Assembly: GCF_028737205.1 (NCBI RefSeq)
Contig: NZ_JAQZAL010000042.1
Location: 1 to 43,473 of the forward strand
Length of the DNA stretch: 43,473 nucleotides
Direction of reading: 5' to 3'
DNA from: Actinomycetospora lutea
Lineage (GTDB): Bacteria > Actinomycetota > Actinomycetes > Mycobacteriales > Pseudonocardiaceae
Below, piece by piece: positions 1-8,285 of the stretch (the stretch's first letter is position 1; each line of letters begins with the position of its first letter). A program made the position numbers and the translations under genes. Below the pieces are notes generated by a model. That model saw only the letters and a list, made by a program, of their open reading frames with translations, did not search any database and had not been told where the DNA came from.

Positions 1-260
1 CGCATCCGGTCGCTGCTGCACTGTGGATCTCTTGCACTCTAAATCCGGAAGAGCCCCTGAAAACCCTGATAGGTGAAAACCATCATCGTCCCGTTGCTTA
101 CACGGGAATCGTGACAGGCTCGCGCCGACGGGGGACGGTCGCTTCACGATTGCTCGGCGGACGGCAGGTCGACTCCATTCCTGATCACCTCACCCAGTCG
201 GGGGTGAGGGCTCAGGCCTGTGTTGCCGGGCACGGCGCGGCCTGTTCCCCGACCCGCTCG
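1..260. other. Left-edge stretch without a supported gene
   Basis: No reading frame here shows a recognisable protein. The first 110 bases are clearly less GC-rich than the rest and carry no start with a convincing ribosome site. This could be the end of an insertion element or an intergenic region cut by the window edge. I see no terminal repeat that would decide. Confidence 0.4.
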
Positions 261-622
261 TCACGGCGCCACCCACACCTTCGCCTGGTCGAGCTGGTCG
301 AGCGGGAACGCCCGAGCTGTCCCGGAACGAGCGCGGAGAGCACCCGCAGCGCCGGCCGCAGCCAGTCCTGATCGCTGACCACTGCGACACGCTCCTAGGA
401 CGTGGCGTGACGCGCCGCGAACTTCAGCTCCTCGGCCAGCGCGTCGCCCTCGTACTCGCGCAGTTCGGGACCGAGCAGGTAGAGCATCCGGATCGCCCTG
501 CCGGCGGCGATCTCGCGGCGAAGGACGGGCTCCACGACGTCCTCGAAGTCGTCGTCGTCGAATGTGCCGACCGCCTCGAACCCCAGCGCGCCGGCCGGCA
601 TGATCCCGATCTGCCGAAGCAT
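261..622 (-). pseudogene. STAS/SpoIIAA-like protein, broken
   Basis: The first 75 codons, from the ATG at 622, read as a SpoIIAA-like STAS/SEC14 protein (motif FDDDDFEDVVEP, then a conserved RMLYLLG strand). The frame meets TAG at 397-395, yet family-like sequence continues in the same frame directly after it (ERVAVVSD, then DWLRPALRVLSALVPG). A single-base shift near 290-300 is then needed to reach the usual tail (FPLDQLDQAKVWVAP) and a TGA at 263-261. The restored length of about 120 codons fits the family. The start overlaps the previous stop as ATGA. The lesions could be real or sequencing errors. Family call is from motif memory. Confidence 0.65.
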
Positions 623-903
623 CAGCCGGCCACCTTCAGGCCGGCACCGATCTCGCTGACAACGCGGTTGTCGCGGTTGCGGGCCATGACGTGACCGAGT
701 CCCAACAGCCCCGCGATCGGCAACGGGATCACCTCGAAGGCGGCGAGCGCACCGACGGTGATCAGGTAGCTCAGGCTGCCGGTAAGAGGCCAGCCCACGG
801 GTCCGATGTAAGGAATCTCGACGTGCCACTCCCAGCTGTGGTCCTCGGCCTGGTCCACGGGGCCGGGGGAGGTCGCGGGTGGTTCGGCATCAGACGTCAT
901 CAT
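622..903 (-). CDS. Small membrane protein, unknown function
   Basis: Product of about 93 aa starting MMTSDAEPP. Its N-terminus is acidic and proline-rich; the middle is hydrophobic (about residues 36-62, GSLSYLITVGALAAFEVIPLP), giving one or two membrane segments. The start is chosen because ATG 903 overlaps the TGA of the upstream gene, and its own TGA overlaps the ATG of the STAS-like gene, so it sits in a translationally coupled chain. I do not recognise the family. A start at 939 is also open but would overlap the upstream gene more. Confidence 0.6.
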   Translation of the reverse strand: MMTSDAEPPATSPGPVDQAEDHSWEWHVEIPYIGPVGWPLTGSLSYLITVGALAAFEVIPLPIAGLLGLGHVMARNRDNRVVSEIGAGLKVAG

Positions 904-1286
904 CGCTCCCAAGCGCGCTCGGCCCTCGTCGTCAGACACCGTGAGGCCCGTGGCCGCGGCCGGTCCTCACCCACCACGGATGACCGCCGGGTGATCTCCG
1001 GTCCGGCTCGGACCGACGCCGCGTGCGACCTGCCTCCGGACCTCACCCGCTCCGGGGGAAACTCATGAGTTCGTGTCCGTCCGCGATCACGCTCGATCTC
1101 CAGTCGATCCCGCGCCGATAGTGCCGGCACGTCGTCGAGCGCCGAGCGCGAGGTCGCCCTGTCGCGAGCCGCACTCGGCGACGAGGCAGTGACTCCGGTC
1201 ACGAGCTGCTCCAGGCGGATCAGCCCCGACATCACCAGGATGACGGTCGGCGGCAGGAGGAGCGGCACCCAGATCAGGTCGGTCAC
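900..1286 (-). CDS. Single-membrane-span small protein, unknown
   Basis: A GTG start at 1286 overlaps the TGA of the upstream gene (GTGA). The N-terminus VTDLIWVPLLLPPTVILVMS is a strong membrane segment. The tail is arginine-rich and of low information, so the true C-terminus could lie earlier if an indel is present. The gene ends in ATGA with the next small membrane gene. Coupling on both sides supports a real gene of an envelope-associated set. No family recognised. Confidence 0.45.
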   Translation of the reverse strand: MTDLIWVPLLLPPTVILVMSGLIRLEQLVTGVTASSPSAARDRATSRSALDDVPALSARDRLEIERDRGRTRTHEFPPERVRSGGRSHAASVRAGPEITRRSSVVGEDRPRPRASRCLTTRAERAWER

Positions 1287-1525
1287 GGATGCCCCTCGAT
1301 CCCGCGGTCCTCGCGGTGCCCGCCGCGTCCCGTCGGCCGGACCTGTGCGCGTTCCCGCTCGACGTCGGGTGTCGTCGGGGGTGGCACCTGCACCTCGCGC
1401 GGTCCACCGCCGTCGGCGTCCCGGAACGAGTGCGCGTCGGCGCCCGGGATGTTGTCTGTGCTCTGCCGCCGTACCGTGTCGAGGTCGATGGCGGCGAGCA
1501 GCTCTTTCCATCCGAGAAGAGACAT
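1283..1525 (-). CDS. Small hypothetical protein
   Basis: An 80-aa product starting MSLLGWKELLAAIDLDTVRR. The N-terminal 30 residues look like an ordinary amphipathic protein; the rest is polar with many Arg, Pro and Gly. It lies 21 bases after the DUF3040 gene and its TGA overlaps the GTG of the next gene. I see no strong ribosome site, which fits translation by coupling or read-on from upstream. Function unknown. Confidence 0.45.
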   Translation of the reverse strand: MSLLGWKELLAAIDLDTVRRQSTDNIPGADAHSFRDADGGGPREVQVPPPTTPDVERERAQVRPTGRGGHREDRGIEGHP

Positions 1526-1546
1526 GCCGCTGCCGCCCGGGGTCGC

Positions 1547-1828
1547 TCAGGCCGCGCGACGCGGTCGTCGTGACCACCCGGTGCGGCGCCGGAGGGCGAG
1601 CGCGGGCCAGACCGCGAGGACGAGGACGACCAGCGACTGGCCCAGGAGCCCCAGCACCACCAGCACCGCCGCCGCCGCCACGAGGAACCCGACGCACACC
1701 ACGAGCGCCCACACCGCGAGACCCCGGCCCAGCCGCGGGCCACGCGAGGCCAATCGGCGAAGGTGCGGGTCGTCGAGGAGGCCCTGCTCGATCTCGTGCA
1801 GGAGGCGCTGCTCCCGATCATCCAGCAT
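1547..1828 (-). CDS. DUF3040 membrane protein
   Basis: A 93-aa protein starting MLDDREQRLLHEIEQGLLDD. This N-terminal acidic helix, followed by two hydrophobic segments (about residues 36-55 and 58-75) and a basic tail, is the usual DUF3040 layout of actinobacteria. The frame is open upstream to 1975, but the family start fits the ATG at 1828. It lies 95 bases downstream of the first LAL regulator and heads a chain of overlapping small genes. Role unknown; envelope location inferred from the membrane segments. Confidence 0.8.
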   Translation of the reverse strand: MLDDREQRLLHEIEQGLLDDPHLRRLASRGPRLGRGLAVWALVVCVGFLVAAAAVLVVLGLLGQSLVVLVLAVWPALALRRRTGWSRRPRRAA

Positions 1829-1922
1829 GGCGGCACGCCTCCGGAGTCCGCGATGGTCCGGCCCGAGCCTGATCGACTCCTCTCCCGGTGGCATCCCCTC
1901 CCGCGGGTGATCCCCGTTCGGA

Positions 1923-4538
1923 TCAGACGGGGGTGGAGAGCAGGCCGGCGCGACGGGCGCGGGCGACGGCGTCACGCCGGTTCGTGGCGCCGAGCTTGTG
2001 ATAGATGGACCGGGTGTGGGTCTTGACGGTGTTCGCCGAGACCGTCAGTTCCGCGGCGATCTCCTCGATCGACTGAAGCGTCGGCAGGAGCTCGAGGACC
2101 TCCCGTTCCCGCTCCGTGAGGGTGTGCGCCGGCAGCGCGGCACCGTCCCGTACGAGCGCCAGGACGCGGGCCACGACCGGTTCCCGGTCACCGAAACTCC
2201 CCCGCCCTCTCTCGAGGTACGCGTGCAGCTCCGGTGGCGCGCACAGCAGCGGGCGCACCGTTCCGTGCTCCTCGGCGTCCCGCAGCGCCTCTCGCATGCG
2301 CAGACGGGCGACGGGCTGCTGCCCGGCGGCGAGAGCGATCTCGGCGTCGAGCACACGCGCCTCGGTCGCGGCCATCGCGGTGAGGAAGGGGCGGCCGCCG
2401 CCGAGTGCGGGCAGGAGCTGACGCCGGCAGGAGGGGTCCCGCGTCGTCGACCAGCGGTGCCGTGTCCGGATCACGTCGCCGTCGCCCGTGCCGTCGAGCC
2501 GGTTGTCGACGGCGTGCGCGAGCTCGGCCGCCTCTCGTCCGCGCCCGAGCGCGAGCGCCGCCTGCTGCTCGAGCAGGGCCGCGATCGCGACGTGCCGCTC
2601 GTCGAGGCCCTCGGTGAGGACTTGAGTGCGCGCGACACGCAGGAGCTGCCATCCGGCGGTCCGCTGACCGCCGTCGAACTGCGTGGCCCCCTGCACGACG
2701 GCCAGGGTGTGCCGGTGGTGCGAGTGGTGCATCGCGGCGACGGCCTCGGCCTGCGTGACGTCGGCGAGGGCCTGGTCCGGGCGGCCACCGAGTAGATCGG
2801 CCAGCGCGAGCACGACGAAGGCCTCCGCCGGCCAGGGGGTGTCCTTCCACCCGTGGGTGGCGGCGAGGTCGAGGACCGCGCGGGCGTGCTCCACCGCGGT
2901 GGCCACCTGGCCGTCGAGGATCAGGGAGGAGGCGAGCGTGGTCCGGGCCTGGGCGACGAGGTACGGCCACTCGCGGTGCCGCGCCGCGGCCAGGGCCTGC
3001 TGCGCGTCCTCACGGGCCCGTTCCGGGTCCGCGGTGGCCGCGGCGTACCCCCGGGTCGCGAGGGCGAGGGTCCTCAGCGGAGGCTCCTCGACCGCCTGCG
3101 GCGCCAGACGTCGAGCGACCGTCGCCGCGTCGCGGTGCTGCCCGCGGGCCAGCGCGAGGCGGGTGACCGCGATGTCGCGCAACAGGGCGGTTCCCTGGTC
3201 CTCGTCGTCGGCGGCCGGCGGCGCGTTCTCGAGCAGCGCGGCGGCGTGGTCGACCTTGCCCGTCTCGAGCGCCGCGAGGCAGAGGACGATCCGCGCGCGG
3301 GCGTCGGCGCCCCGGGCCCACAGGAGCTCGTCGGAGTGCTGCAGCGAGGAGAACGCCCCGACCCCGAGGAGCTCGGCGGCACGGGTGCGGAGCAGTCCCT
3401 CGGTCGCGGGGATGTCGCCGCCCAGCGCCGCGAAGCGGACGGCTTGCGGGAGGTCGTCGTGGGCCTCGAACCACGCCGACGCGCGCCGGTACAGGTCCGT
3501 GAGGCGATCGGCGTCAGAGCGACGCAGCCGGGCCTGCACGTGCGACCGCAGCAGCTCGTGCGCCTGGTAGGAGTGGCCGCGCCGGTCGGTGGCCCGGACC
3601 ATGGCCGTGGTCGCCTCCAGGTGCTCGAGGACGTCGGCCGCGGCGTGGTCGTCGGTGAGGGCGCGCGCGAGATCGACCGAGACCGGCGAACATACACACG
3701 CGACCTCGACCACCCGCCGCTCCTGGACGCTCAGGGCGGAGAGCACCTCGTCCACCAGGTACTCCGCCACCGAGCGGTCGTCGCCGGCGAAGTCGGCGAG
3801 CACCGCCGACCGGTCCGGCGCATCCCGCAGCGACCGGGCGACCAGGCGTAGGGCTGCCGCCCAGCCCTCCGTGCGGTCGACCAGCGTCACGGCCTCGTCC
3901 TGGGTGAGGGGCAACGAGGCCAACGTGAACAGCCGGGTCGTGTCCTCGACGGAGAACGCGAGCTCGTCCACCCGCAGCTCACCGAGCCGGCCGTCCAGCC
4001 GCAGACGATCGAGGCCGACCGGCGGGTCGAACCGGCTGCACAGGACGAGGGTCAGACCGCGGACGGGGTGCCGCGCGAGAGCGCGAAGTGCCTTCTGGGC
4101 GTGGTGGCCGACGATCTCGTGCACGTCGTCGAGGACCAGCCGGACCGGCACCGGGAGCTCGTCCAGTGCCTCGAGCACGGTCGCGGCGAAGGCATCCCGG
4201 TCCCACGGCTCCTCGACCGGGACGGTGTACCCGAGACCGTGCAAGGCGCTGTCCTGCGGGACCGACGGGTTCTCGGCCAGGGCGCCGAGGATCGTGCGCC
4301 ACCAGGCGACCTCGTCGCGGTCCGCGCTGTCCAGGGTGACCCACGTCGTCGGCCGGTCGGGCGTGGCGGTGACCCAGTCGGCGACCGCGACCGTCTTCCC
4401 GTACCCGGTCGGGGCGCTGACCAGCACGATGCGGCCCTCGTCGGGCGAAGCGCCGTGCTCGTCGAGGACCGCCCGGATCGGCGCACGATCGACGAAGTGG
4501 CGAGGACGCGGAGGCACCACGCCCTTCGAGTGCCTCAT
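1923..4538 (-). CDS. LAL/MalT-type LuxR transcriptional regulator
   Basis: An 871-aa large ATP-binding LuxR-type activator. A P-loop SAPTGYGKT is at residues 41-49, followed by an NB-ARC-like ATPase (RLVLDDVHEI as Walker B), a long alpha-helical TPR-like middle, and a C-terminal LuxR DNA-binding domain (LTEREREVLELL, then NTVKTHTRSIYHKLGA). The usual family length is about 850-950 aa, so it is complete. In MalT-type proteins ATP and an inducer cause oligomerisation and promoter activation; the inducer here is unknown. A second LAL gene follows upstream, and the DUF3040 chain lies downstream and may be a target or co-transcribed. A G-rich ribosome site precedes ATG 4538. Confidence 0.92.
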   Translation of the reverse strand: MRHSKGVVPPRPRHFVDRAPIRAVLDEHGASPDEGRIVLVSAPTGYGKTVAVADWVTATPDRPTTWVTLDSADRDEVAWWRTILGALAENPSVPQDSALHGLGYTVPVEEPWDRDAFAATVLEALDELPVPVRLVLDDVHEIVGHHAQKALRALARHPVRGLTLVLCSRFDPPVGLDRLRLDGRLGELRVDELAFSVEDTTRLFTLASLPLTQDEAVTLVDRTEGWAAALRLVARSLRDAPDRSAVLADFAGDDRSVAEYLVDEVLSALSVQERRVVEVACVCSPVSVDLARALTDDHAAADVLEHLEATTAMVRATDRRGHSYQAHELLRSHVQARLRRSDADRLTDLYRRASAWFEAHDDLPQAVRFAALGGDIPATEGLLRTRAAELLGVGAFSSLQHSDELLWARGADARARIVLCLAALETGKVDHAAALLENAPPAADDEDQGTALLRDIAVTRLALARGQHRDAATVARRLAPQAVEEPPLRTLALATRGYAAATADPERAREDAQQALAAARHREWPYLVAQARTTLASSLILDGQVATAVEHARAVLDLAATHGWKDTPWPAEAFVVLALADLLGGRPDQALADVTQAEAVAAMHHSHHRHTLAVVQGATQFDGGQRTAGWQLLRVARTQVLTEGLDERHVAIAALLEQQAALALGRGREAAELAHAVDNRLDGTGDGDVIRTRHRWSTTRDPSCRRQLLPALGGGRPFLTAMAATEARVLDAEIALAAGQQPVARLRMREALRDAEEHGTVRPLLCAPPELHAYLERGRGSFGDREPVVARVLALVRDGAALPAHTLTEREREVLELLPTLQSIEEIAAELTVSANTVKTHTRSIYHKLGATNRRDAVARARRAGLLSTPV

Positions 4539-4778
4539 GCGATCCCCCCTCCCGAGCCCGTGCGTCTGCGCGCGGGAGGCCGCGGTCCATCAACGGGCCC
4601 GGCGGTGGGCCCTCGCTCTCCGCAGCCTCATCACCGTCGGTGTCGTCCGCTGCTCCCTCGTCAGCTGTCCCGGTCGGCGCCGTCCTCGGATCATCGTGAG
4701 CGCGCAGTGATCCGGAGTCCTCCTCCTGGCGGGATGAGATCCGGGACGTCGACGTCCGGGGCCTCGCACGGCTCATCG
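4539..4778. other. Spacer between the two LAL genes
   Basis: About 240 bases without a convincing gene. It must hold the promoter of the first regulator and the 3' end signals of the second. The only clear structure is a 14-bp perfect palindrome, listed separately. Confidence 0.5.
4744..4757. promoter_or_regulatory. Perfect 14-bp palindrome GGACGTCGACGTCC
   Basis: Lies about 22 bases beyond the stop of the second LAL gene and about 206 bases upstream of the start of the first. A palindrome without a loop suits a dimeric protein site better than a terminator hairpin. No T-tract follows. It could be an operator for the first LAL gene; inferred only. Confidence 0.35.
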
Positions 4779-7487
4779 CTACAGCAGGCCGAGGGAGCGG
4801 GCGATGCGGAAGGCGTCCCGCCGGCCGGTGGCTCCGAGCTTGCGGTAGACGGACCGCTGGTGCGTCTTCACGGTGTTCACCGAGACGTAGAGCTCGGTGG
4901 CGATCTCGGCGTTGCTCAGGGGTCCGGCGAGGTAGTGCAGCGCCGTCAGCTCGCGCTCGGTGAGCGGCCGGACCTGGGCGCGCCGCCGGGCGAGGTCGTG
5001 CAGCGGCCCCGGCGCGAGGCGAGCGACGAGGTCCTCGGCGAATCGGCCCGCCACGCCGCCTCGCATGGCCGCCGCGTGGAGCAAGGGGGTGAGGCCGGGT
5101 CCGGTCAGGAACGGTCGCTGCAGACCGGTGGCCGCGGCCGTGAGCAACGCCCGGTCGAGCACGCTCGACGCCCGGTGGCCGTGGCCCGCCAGGTCCTCGG
5201 CAAGAGCCACGACGATCGCCGCACCGACCGACGTCCGCGGGGCTCCAGCGGTCGCGAGGGGACCGATCGAGGTGGTGATCTCGGTCGGCTCGCACCGCTC
5301 GAGGCGGAGCCGCAGCGCGGCGAGCGCGACGCGACCGTCCTCGGTGGCCGCCGGCCCGTGTTCGTCGACGACCGCCCCCGCGGCGCCCGTGTGTCCGTCG
5401 AGGGCGAGCAGCGTGGCCTCGGTCAGGGCGCGCCGTTCGGCCAGCGGCGGCGGAGGCACCCACGGGGTGCCGTCGGCGGTGGCGGCACGGAGCTCGGCGA
5501 GCGCGCCCGCGAGATCGCCGACCCTCTCGCGGCGGTCGGCGAGGAGCAGTGACCGGGCGAGGCGCACGTGGGGCTCGCGCACCGTCTCCTCCTCGGCCAG
5601 GGGCACGAGCCATGCGTCGACCCGCTCGAGGTCATCGCGGTCGAGCGCGACCGTGGCCAGGGTCAGGTAGGCGGGTGCGACCTGGACCGCCCGTGGCCAG
5701 CCCTCGGCACGTGCGGCCTCGACGGCGTCGCGGGCGCGGGTCTCGGCGAGGTCGAGCTCTCCGCGGGCGCACGCCAGCAGGGCGAGGTGCGCCATCGCGT
5801 TGATCTGCGGCAGGGACGGTCGGCCCAGCTGTGCCTCGGCGGCCTCGTGGAGGTGGGCCGCGGCGGCCGCCGTGTCGCCGAGCCAGAATTCGGAGGTCCC
5901 CAGGTTGTTGATCGCCACGACGGGGACCATGCGGGCGTCCGCGATGCCGCACCGGGCCAGCACCGGGACCTCCACCGGAACGCTCCGGTACGCGCGGGCA
6001 CATCCGTCAAGGTCGCCCCGGGCGCGGGCGTGCGCGCCCTCGACGACGTCGAGCAGGATGTGCAACCGGGCGCGCCGCATCGGGCCGAGCTCGGTGCTGC
6101 GCACGCGGGCCCCGTCGAGCAGAACGCGGACGCCGGTGCGGCGTCCCTGGGCGGCGACCGCACCGGCGAGGGCGACGGCCAGCTCGGGACGCTCGAGCAG
6201 CACGGGGTACGGCACGTCGGCGAGCACCCGTTCGACCGCGCGCGGGGAGCCGCGCAGCACGATCGTGATCAGCTGGCCCGCGACCACGTCGGCCGCGAGT
6301 GCCCACAGCTGCCCACGGACGGCCGCGCGCAGCGCCTCGAGTTGCGAGTCGTTGTGTCGGAGCCACTCGGCGGCCCGCCGGTAGCGGTCACGCCGCACGC
6401 GCTCGGCGACCGGCCGGGCCCGCAGCAGGTCGAGCATGAGGGGATGGATCCGGAACCAGCACGAGCCCCGGTGGTCGAGAGCCTCGACGAAGAGGTGCGA
6501 CGCCGCGAGCTCGGCGAGCGTCCGCGCTCCGTCGTCCCGGCCGGTGAGGGCGTCGGCCAGCTCCGCGCAGACGATGTCGCTGACACTGATCGTCTCCAGG
6601 AAGCGCACGAACTCCGCCGGGAGGACGTCGAGCACCTCGGAGGCGAGGTATTCGGACACCGCGTGGGCGACGCCGGAGAACGCGTCGACCGCGGCCTGCA
6701 CGTCGCTGGTGGTCCCGAGATCGAGAGCGGCCAGGCGCAGGCCCGCCGGCCACCCCCCGGTCCGCACGACCATCTCCCTGACCTGGTCGGTGGTGGTGTC
6801 GACGCCGAGCTGCGTGAAGAGTTCGGCGGCCTCGGCGTCGTCGAACGCGAGGTCGCGTGGTGCGAGCTCGCCCAGGAGGCCGGCAAGGCGCAAGCGCGCC
6901 AGCGGCCACGGCGGGTCGTGGCGGGTGGTCGCCACGACCGTCAGGGGCGGAGGGGGGCGCGAGATGAGGCGGCACAGGCCCTCGTGCACCTCGGTGGACG
7001 TCACCTCGTGGAGATCGTCGAGGACCAGCACGACACGGCGGTCCGCGCGCCACAGGGCCTGGGCGAACGCTCCCGCCAGCTCTCCTTCGGTGAGGGTCTG
7101 TCCGCCGAGGGCTTGCAGTCCGCGAGCGCTCTCTGCGTCGACGTGGGGTGCGACCGCCTGCGCGAGGATCGACCAGAACCCGCGGGGCTCGTCGTCGTGT
7201 CCTCGCAGGTTGACCCAGGCGGTCGCGTGGTCGGCCGTGAGGCCGGCGAGCCACGAGCCCACGAGCAGGGTCTTGCCCCAGCCGGCCGGACCGCAGACGA
7301 GTGTGGCCGGGCGAGCGCTCAGGGTCTGCAAGGCGGCGTGGAGCCGCGGTCGCTCCACCACGTGGGTCGCGACCGGCGCGGCGAACATCGGCTCGGTCGC
7401 CCCATCGGACGTGCGACGTTCGCCGTGGCCCGACCACGGCCCCGCGACGACTGACCCGTCGCCGGACCGGGAACGCCCTGTGCTCAT
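4779..7487 (-). CDS. Second LAL/MalT-type LuxR regulator
   Basis: A 902-aa paralogue-type LAL regulator. P-loop CGPAGWGKT is at about residues 65-73, Walker B-like VVLVLDDLHEV follows, then a long helical repeat region and a C-terminal LuxR helix-turn-helix (LTERELTALHYL, NTVKTHQRSVYRKLGATGRRDAF). ATG 7487 is preferred because it overlaps the TGA of the short upstream relic frame; a GTG/ATG 30 bases further upstream is also possible. Same strand and architecture as the gene after it, but the two differ widely outside motifs, so the duplication is old. Likely a cytoplasmic ATP-dependent activator; ligand unknown. Confidence 0.92.
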   Translation of the reverse strand: MSTGRSRSGDGSVVAGPWSGHGERRTSDGATEPMFAAPVATHVVERPRLHAALQTLSARPATLVCGPAGWGKTLLVGSWLAGLTADHATAWVNLRGHDDEPRGFWSILAQAVAPHVDAESARGLQALGGQTLTEGELAGAFAQALWRADRRVVLVLDDLHEVTSTEVHEGLCRLISRPPPPLTVVATTRHDPPWPLARLRLAGLLGELAPRDLAFDDAEAAELFTQLGVDTTTDQVREMVVRTGGWPAGLRLAALDLGTTSDVQAAVDAFSGVAHAVSEYLASEVLDVLPAEFVRFLETISVSDIVCAELADALTGRDDGARTLAELAASHLFVEALDHRGSCWFRIHPLMLDLLRARPVAERVRRDRYRRAAEWLRHNDSQLEALRAAVRGQLWALAADVVAGQLITIVLRGSPRAVERVLADVPYPVLLERPELAVALAGAVAAQGRRTGVRVLLDGARVRSTELGPMRRARLHILLDVVEGAHARARGDLDGCARAYRSVPVEVPVLARCGIADARMVPVVAINNLGTSEFWLGDTAAAAAHLHEAAEAQLGRPSLPQINAMAHLALLACARGELDLAETRARDAVEAARAEGWPRAVQVAPAYLTLATVALDRDDLERVDAWLVPLAEEETVREPHVRLARSLLLADRRERVGDLAGALAELRAATADGTPWVPPPPLAERRALTEATLLALDGHTGAAGAVVDEHGPAATEDGRVALAALRLRLERCEPTEITTSIGPLATAGAPRTSVGAAIVVALAEDLAGHGHRASSVLDRALLTAAATGLQRPFLTGPGLTPLLHAAAMRGGVAGRFAEDLVARLAPGPLHDLARRRAQVRPLTERELTALHYLAGPLSNAEIATELYVSVNTVKTHQRSVYRKLGATGRRDAFRIARSLGLL

Positions 7488-7582
7488 GACGAGGTCGTGC
7501 CCATGTCGAGGCCGCACCGGATGGTCGAACTATCAACCACGTATCGGGGTCGCGGGGGCACAACGCCTCTCGAGTGCCTCAT
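7484..7582 (-). pseudogene. 32-codon leader relic matching LAL regulator N-terminus
   Basis: An ATG-initiated frame of 32 codons begins MRHSRGVVPPRPRYVVD. The first LAL regulator at 4538 begins MRHSKGVVPPRPRHFVD, and similarity continues through the IR.xLD segment. The DNA around both starts is also nearly the same (GAGTGCCTCATGCGATC on the plus strand). The frame then ends in TGA overlapping the ATG of the second regulator. It is either the relic of a recombined LAL copy or a short leader peptide whose translation feeds the regulator start. Confidence 0.75.
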
Positions 7583-7739
7583 GCGATCACCCCGCGCCGG
7601 CTGCCCGTGCTGGACACCCTCGATGTCGTTCTAGCGGAAGTGAGCGCGTCGGGGAACCACCCGGGGTGCGAAGCGAACACGGTGTGTACCAGCCGTTGGG
7701 CCGACCGGAGGATGTTGCTAGGACCGGGCGCGGCGGTGC
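7583..7739. other. Spacer upstream of the second LAL regulator
   Basis: About 157 bases with no gene. It contains the 3' end of the channel gene region on one side and the promoter region of the second LAL gene (minus strand). No clear hairpin followed by a T-tract is seen. Confidence 0.4.
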
Positions 7740-8285
7740 TCACTCCTCCGTTGAGTGCACACGGGCCATGCCACGGCGCGCGGCCCCGACGACGGCCTGC
7801 AGCACGAAGCCGAGGATCACCAGGTCGGCCAGCATCTGCACGGCGACGACGATCCGCGTACCCGCCGAGACGGGGCTGATGTCCCCGAACCCCACGGTGG
7901 CGAAGACCGTGATCGTGAAGTAGAGCGCGTCGACGCGGTCCAGCAGCTCCGAGAACGATCCGGGTTGCGCCTGTGAGGCTAGGTAGTAGCCGGTGGCGAA
8001 GAGCAGCAGGAACGCGGTGATCACGATCGTCAACGTCTGCAGCGCCCGCACGCCGGGGTGCCGGGCCCGGTCGATCACCCGCACCTGCCAGACGATGAGC
8101 ACGCCGAGCGCCACGAGCCCGACCGCCAACAGGACGAGCGTCACCGTGTCCGGCCGCGAGCTCAAGGGCAGCAGGAAGTAGGCGAGCACGAGGACCGCCG
8201 ACGTTGCAACCGCCCTCAGCGCGACCAGGACCAGGCGGCCGCGCGAGGGCCGCACGCTCGGGTATGGGTGGAGGAACGACGCCAT
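7740..8285 (-). CDS. Potassium-channel-family membrane protein
   Basis: A 181-aa protein with hydrophobic segments at about residues 20-42, 47-68, 82-103 and 143-166, and a pore loop with the selectivity filter TVGFGD at about 130-135, after FTITVFA. This is the Ion_trans_2 signature, so a K+-conducting channel of the plasma membrane is likely, with two extra N-terminal spans. No RCK domain is present; the short C-terminus is basic. Start ATG 8285 overlaps the stop of the YihY gene (ATGA), so the two are translationally coupled. Confidence 0.88.
   Translation of the reverse strand: MASFLHPYPSVRPSRGRLVLVALRAVATSAVLVLAYFLLPLSSRPDTVTLVLLAVGLVALGVLIVWQVRVIDRARHPGVRALQTLTIVITAFLLLFATGYYLASQAQPGSFSELLDRVDALYFTITVFATVGFGDISPVSAGTRIVVAVQMLADLVILGFVLQAVVGAARRGMARVHSTEE

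Noticed and set aside
3979..5613. Minus-strand frame of 544 codons spanning both LAL genes
   Set aside because: Arginine/proline-rich shadow crossing two real genes in another frame.
5568..7454. Plus-strand frame of 628 codons antiparallel to the second LAL gene
   Set aside because: It is a mirror of the high-GC codon pattern of the real gene, rich in G, R, E and V, without domains or ribosome site.
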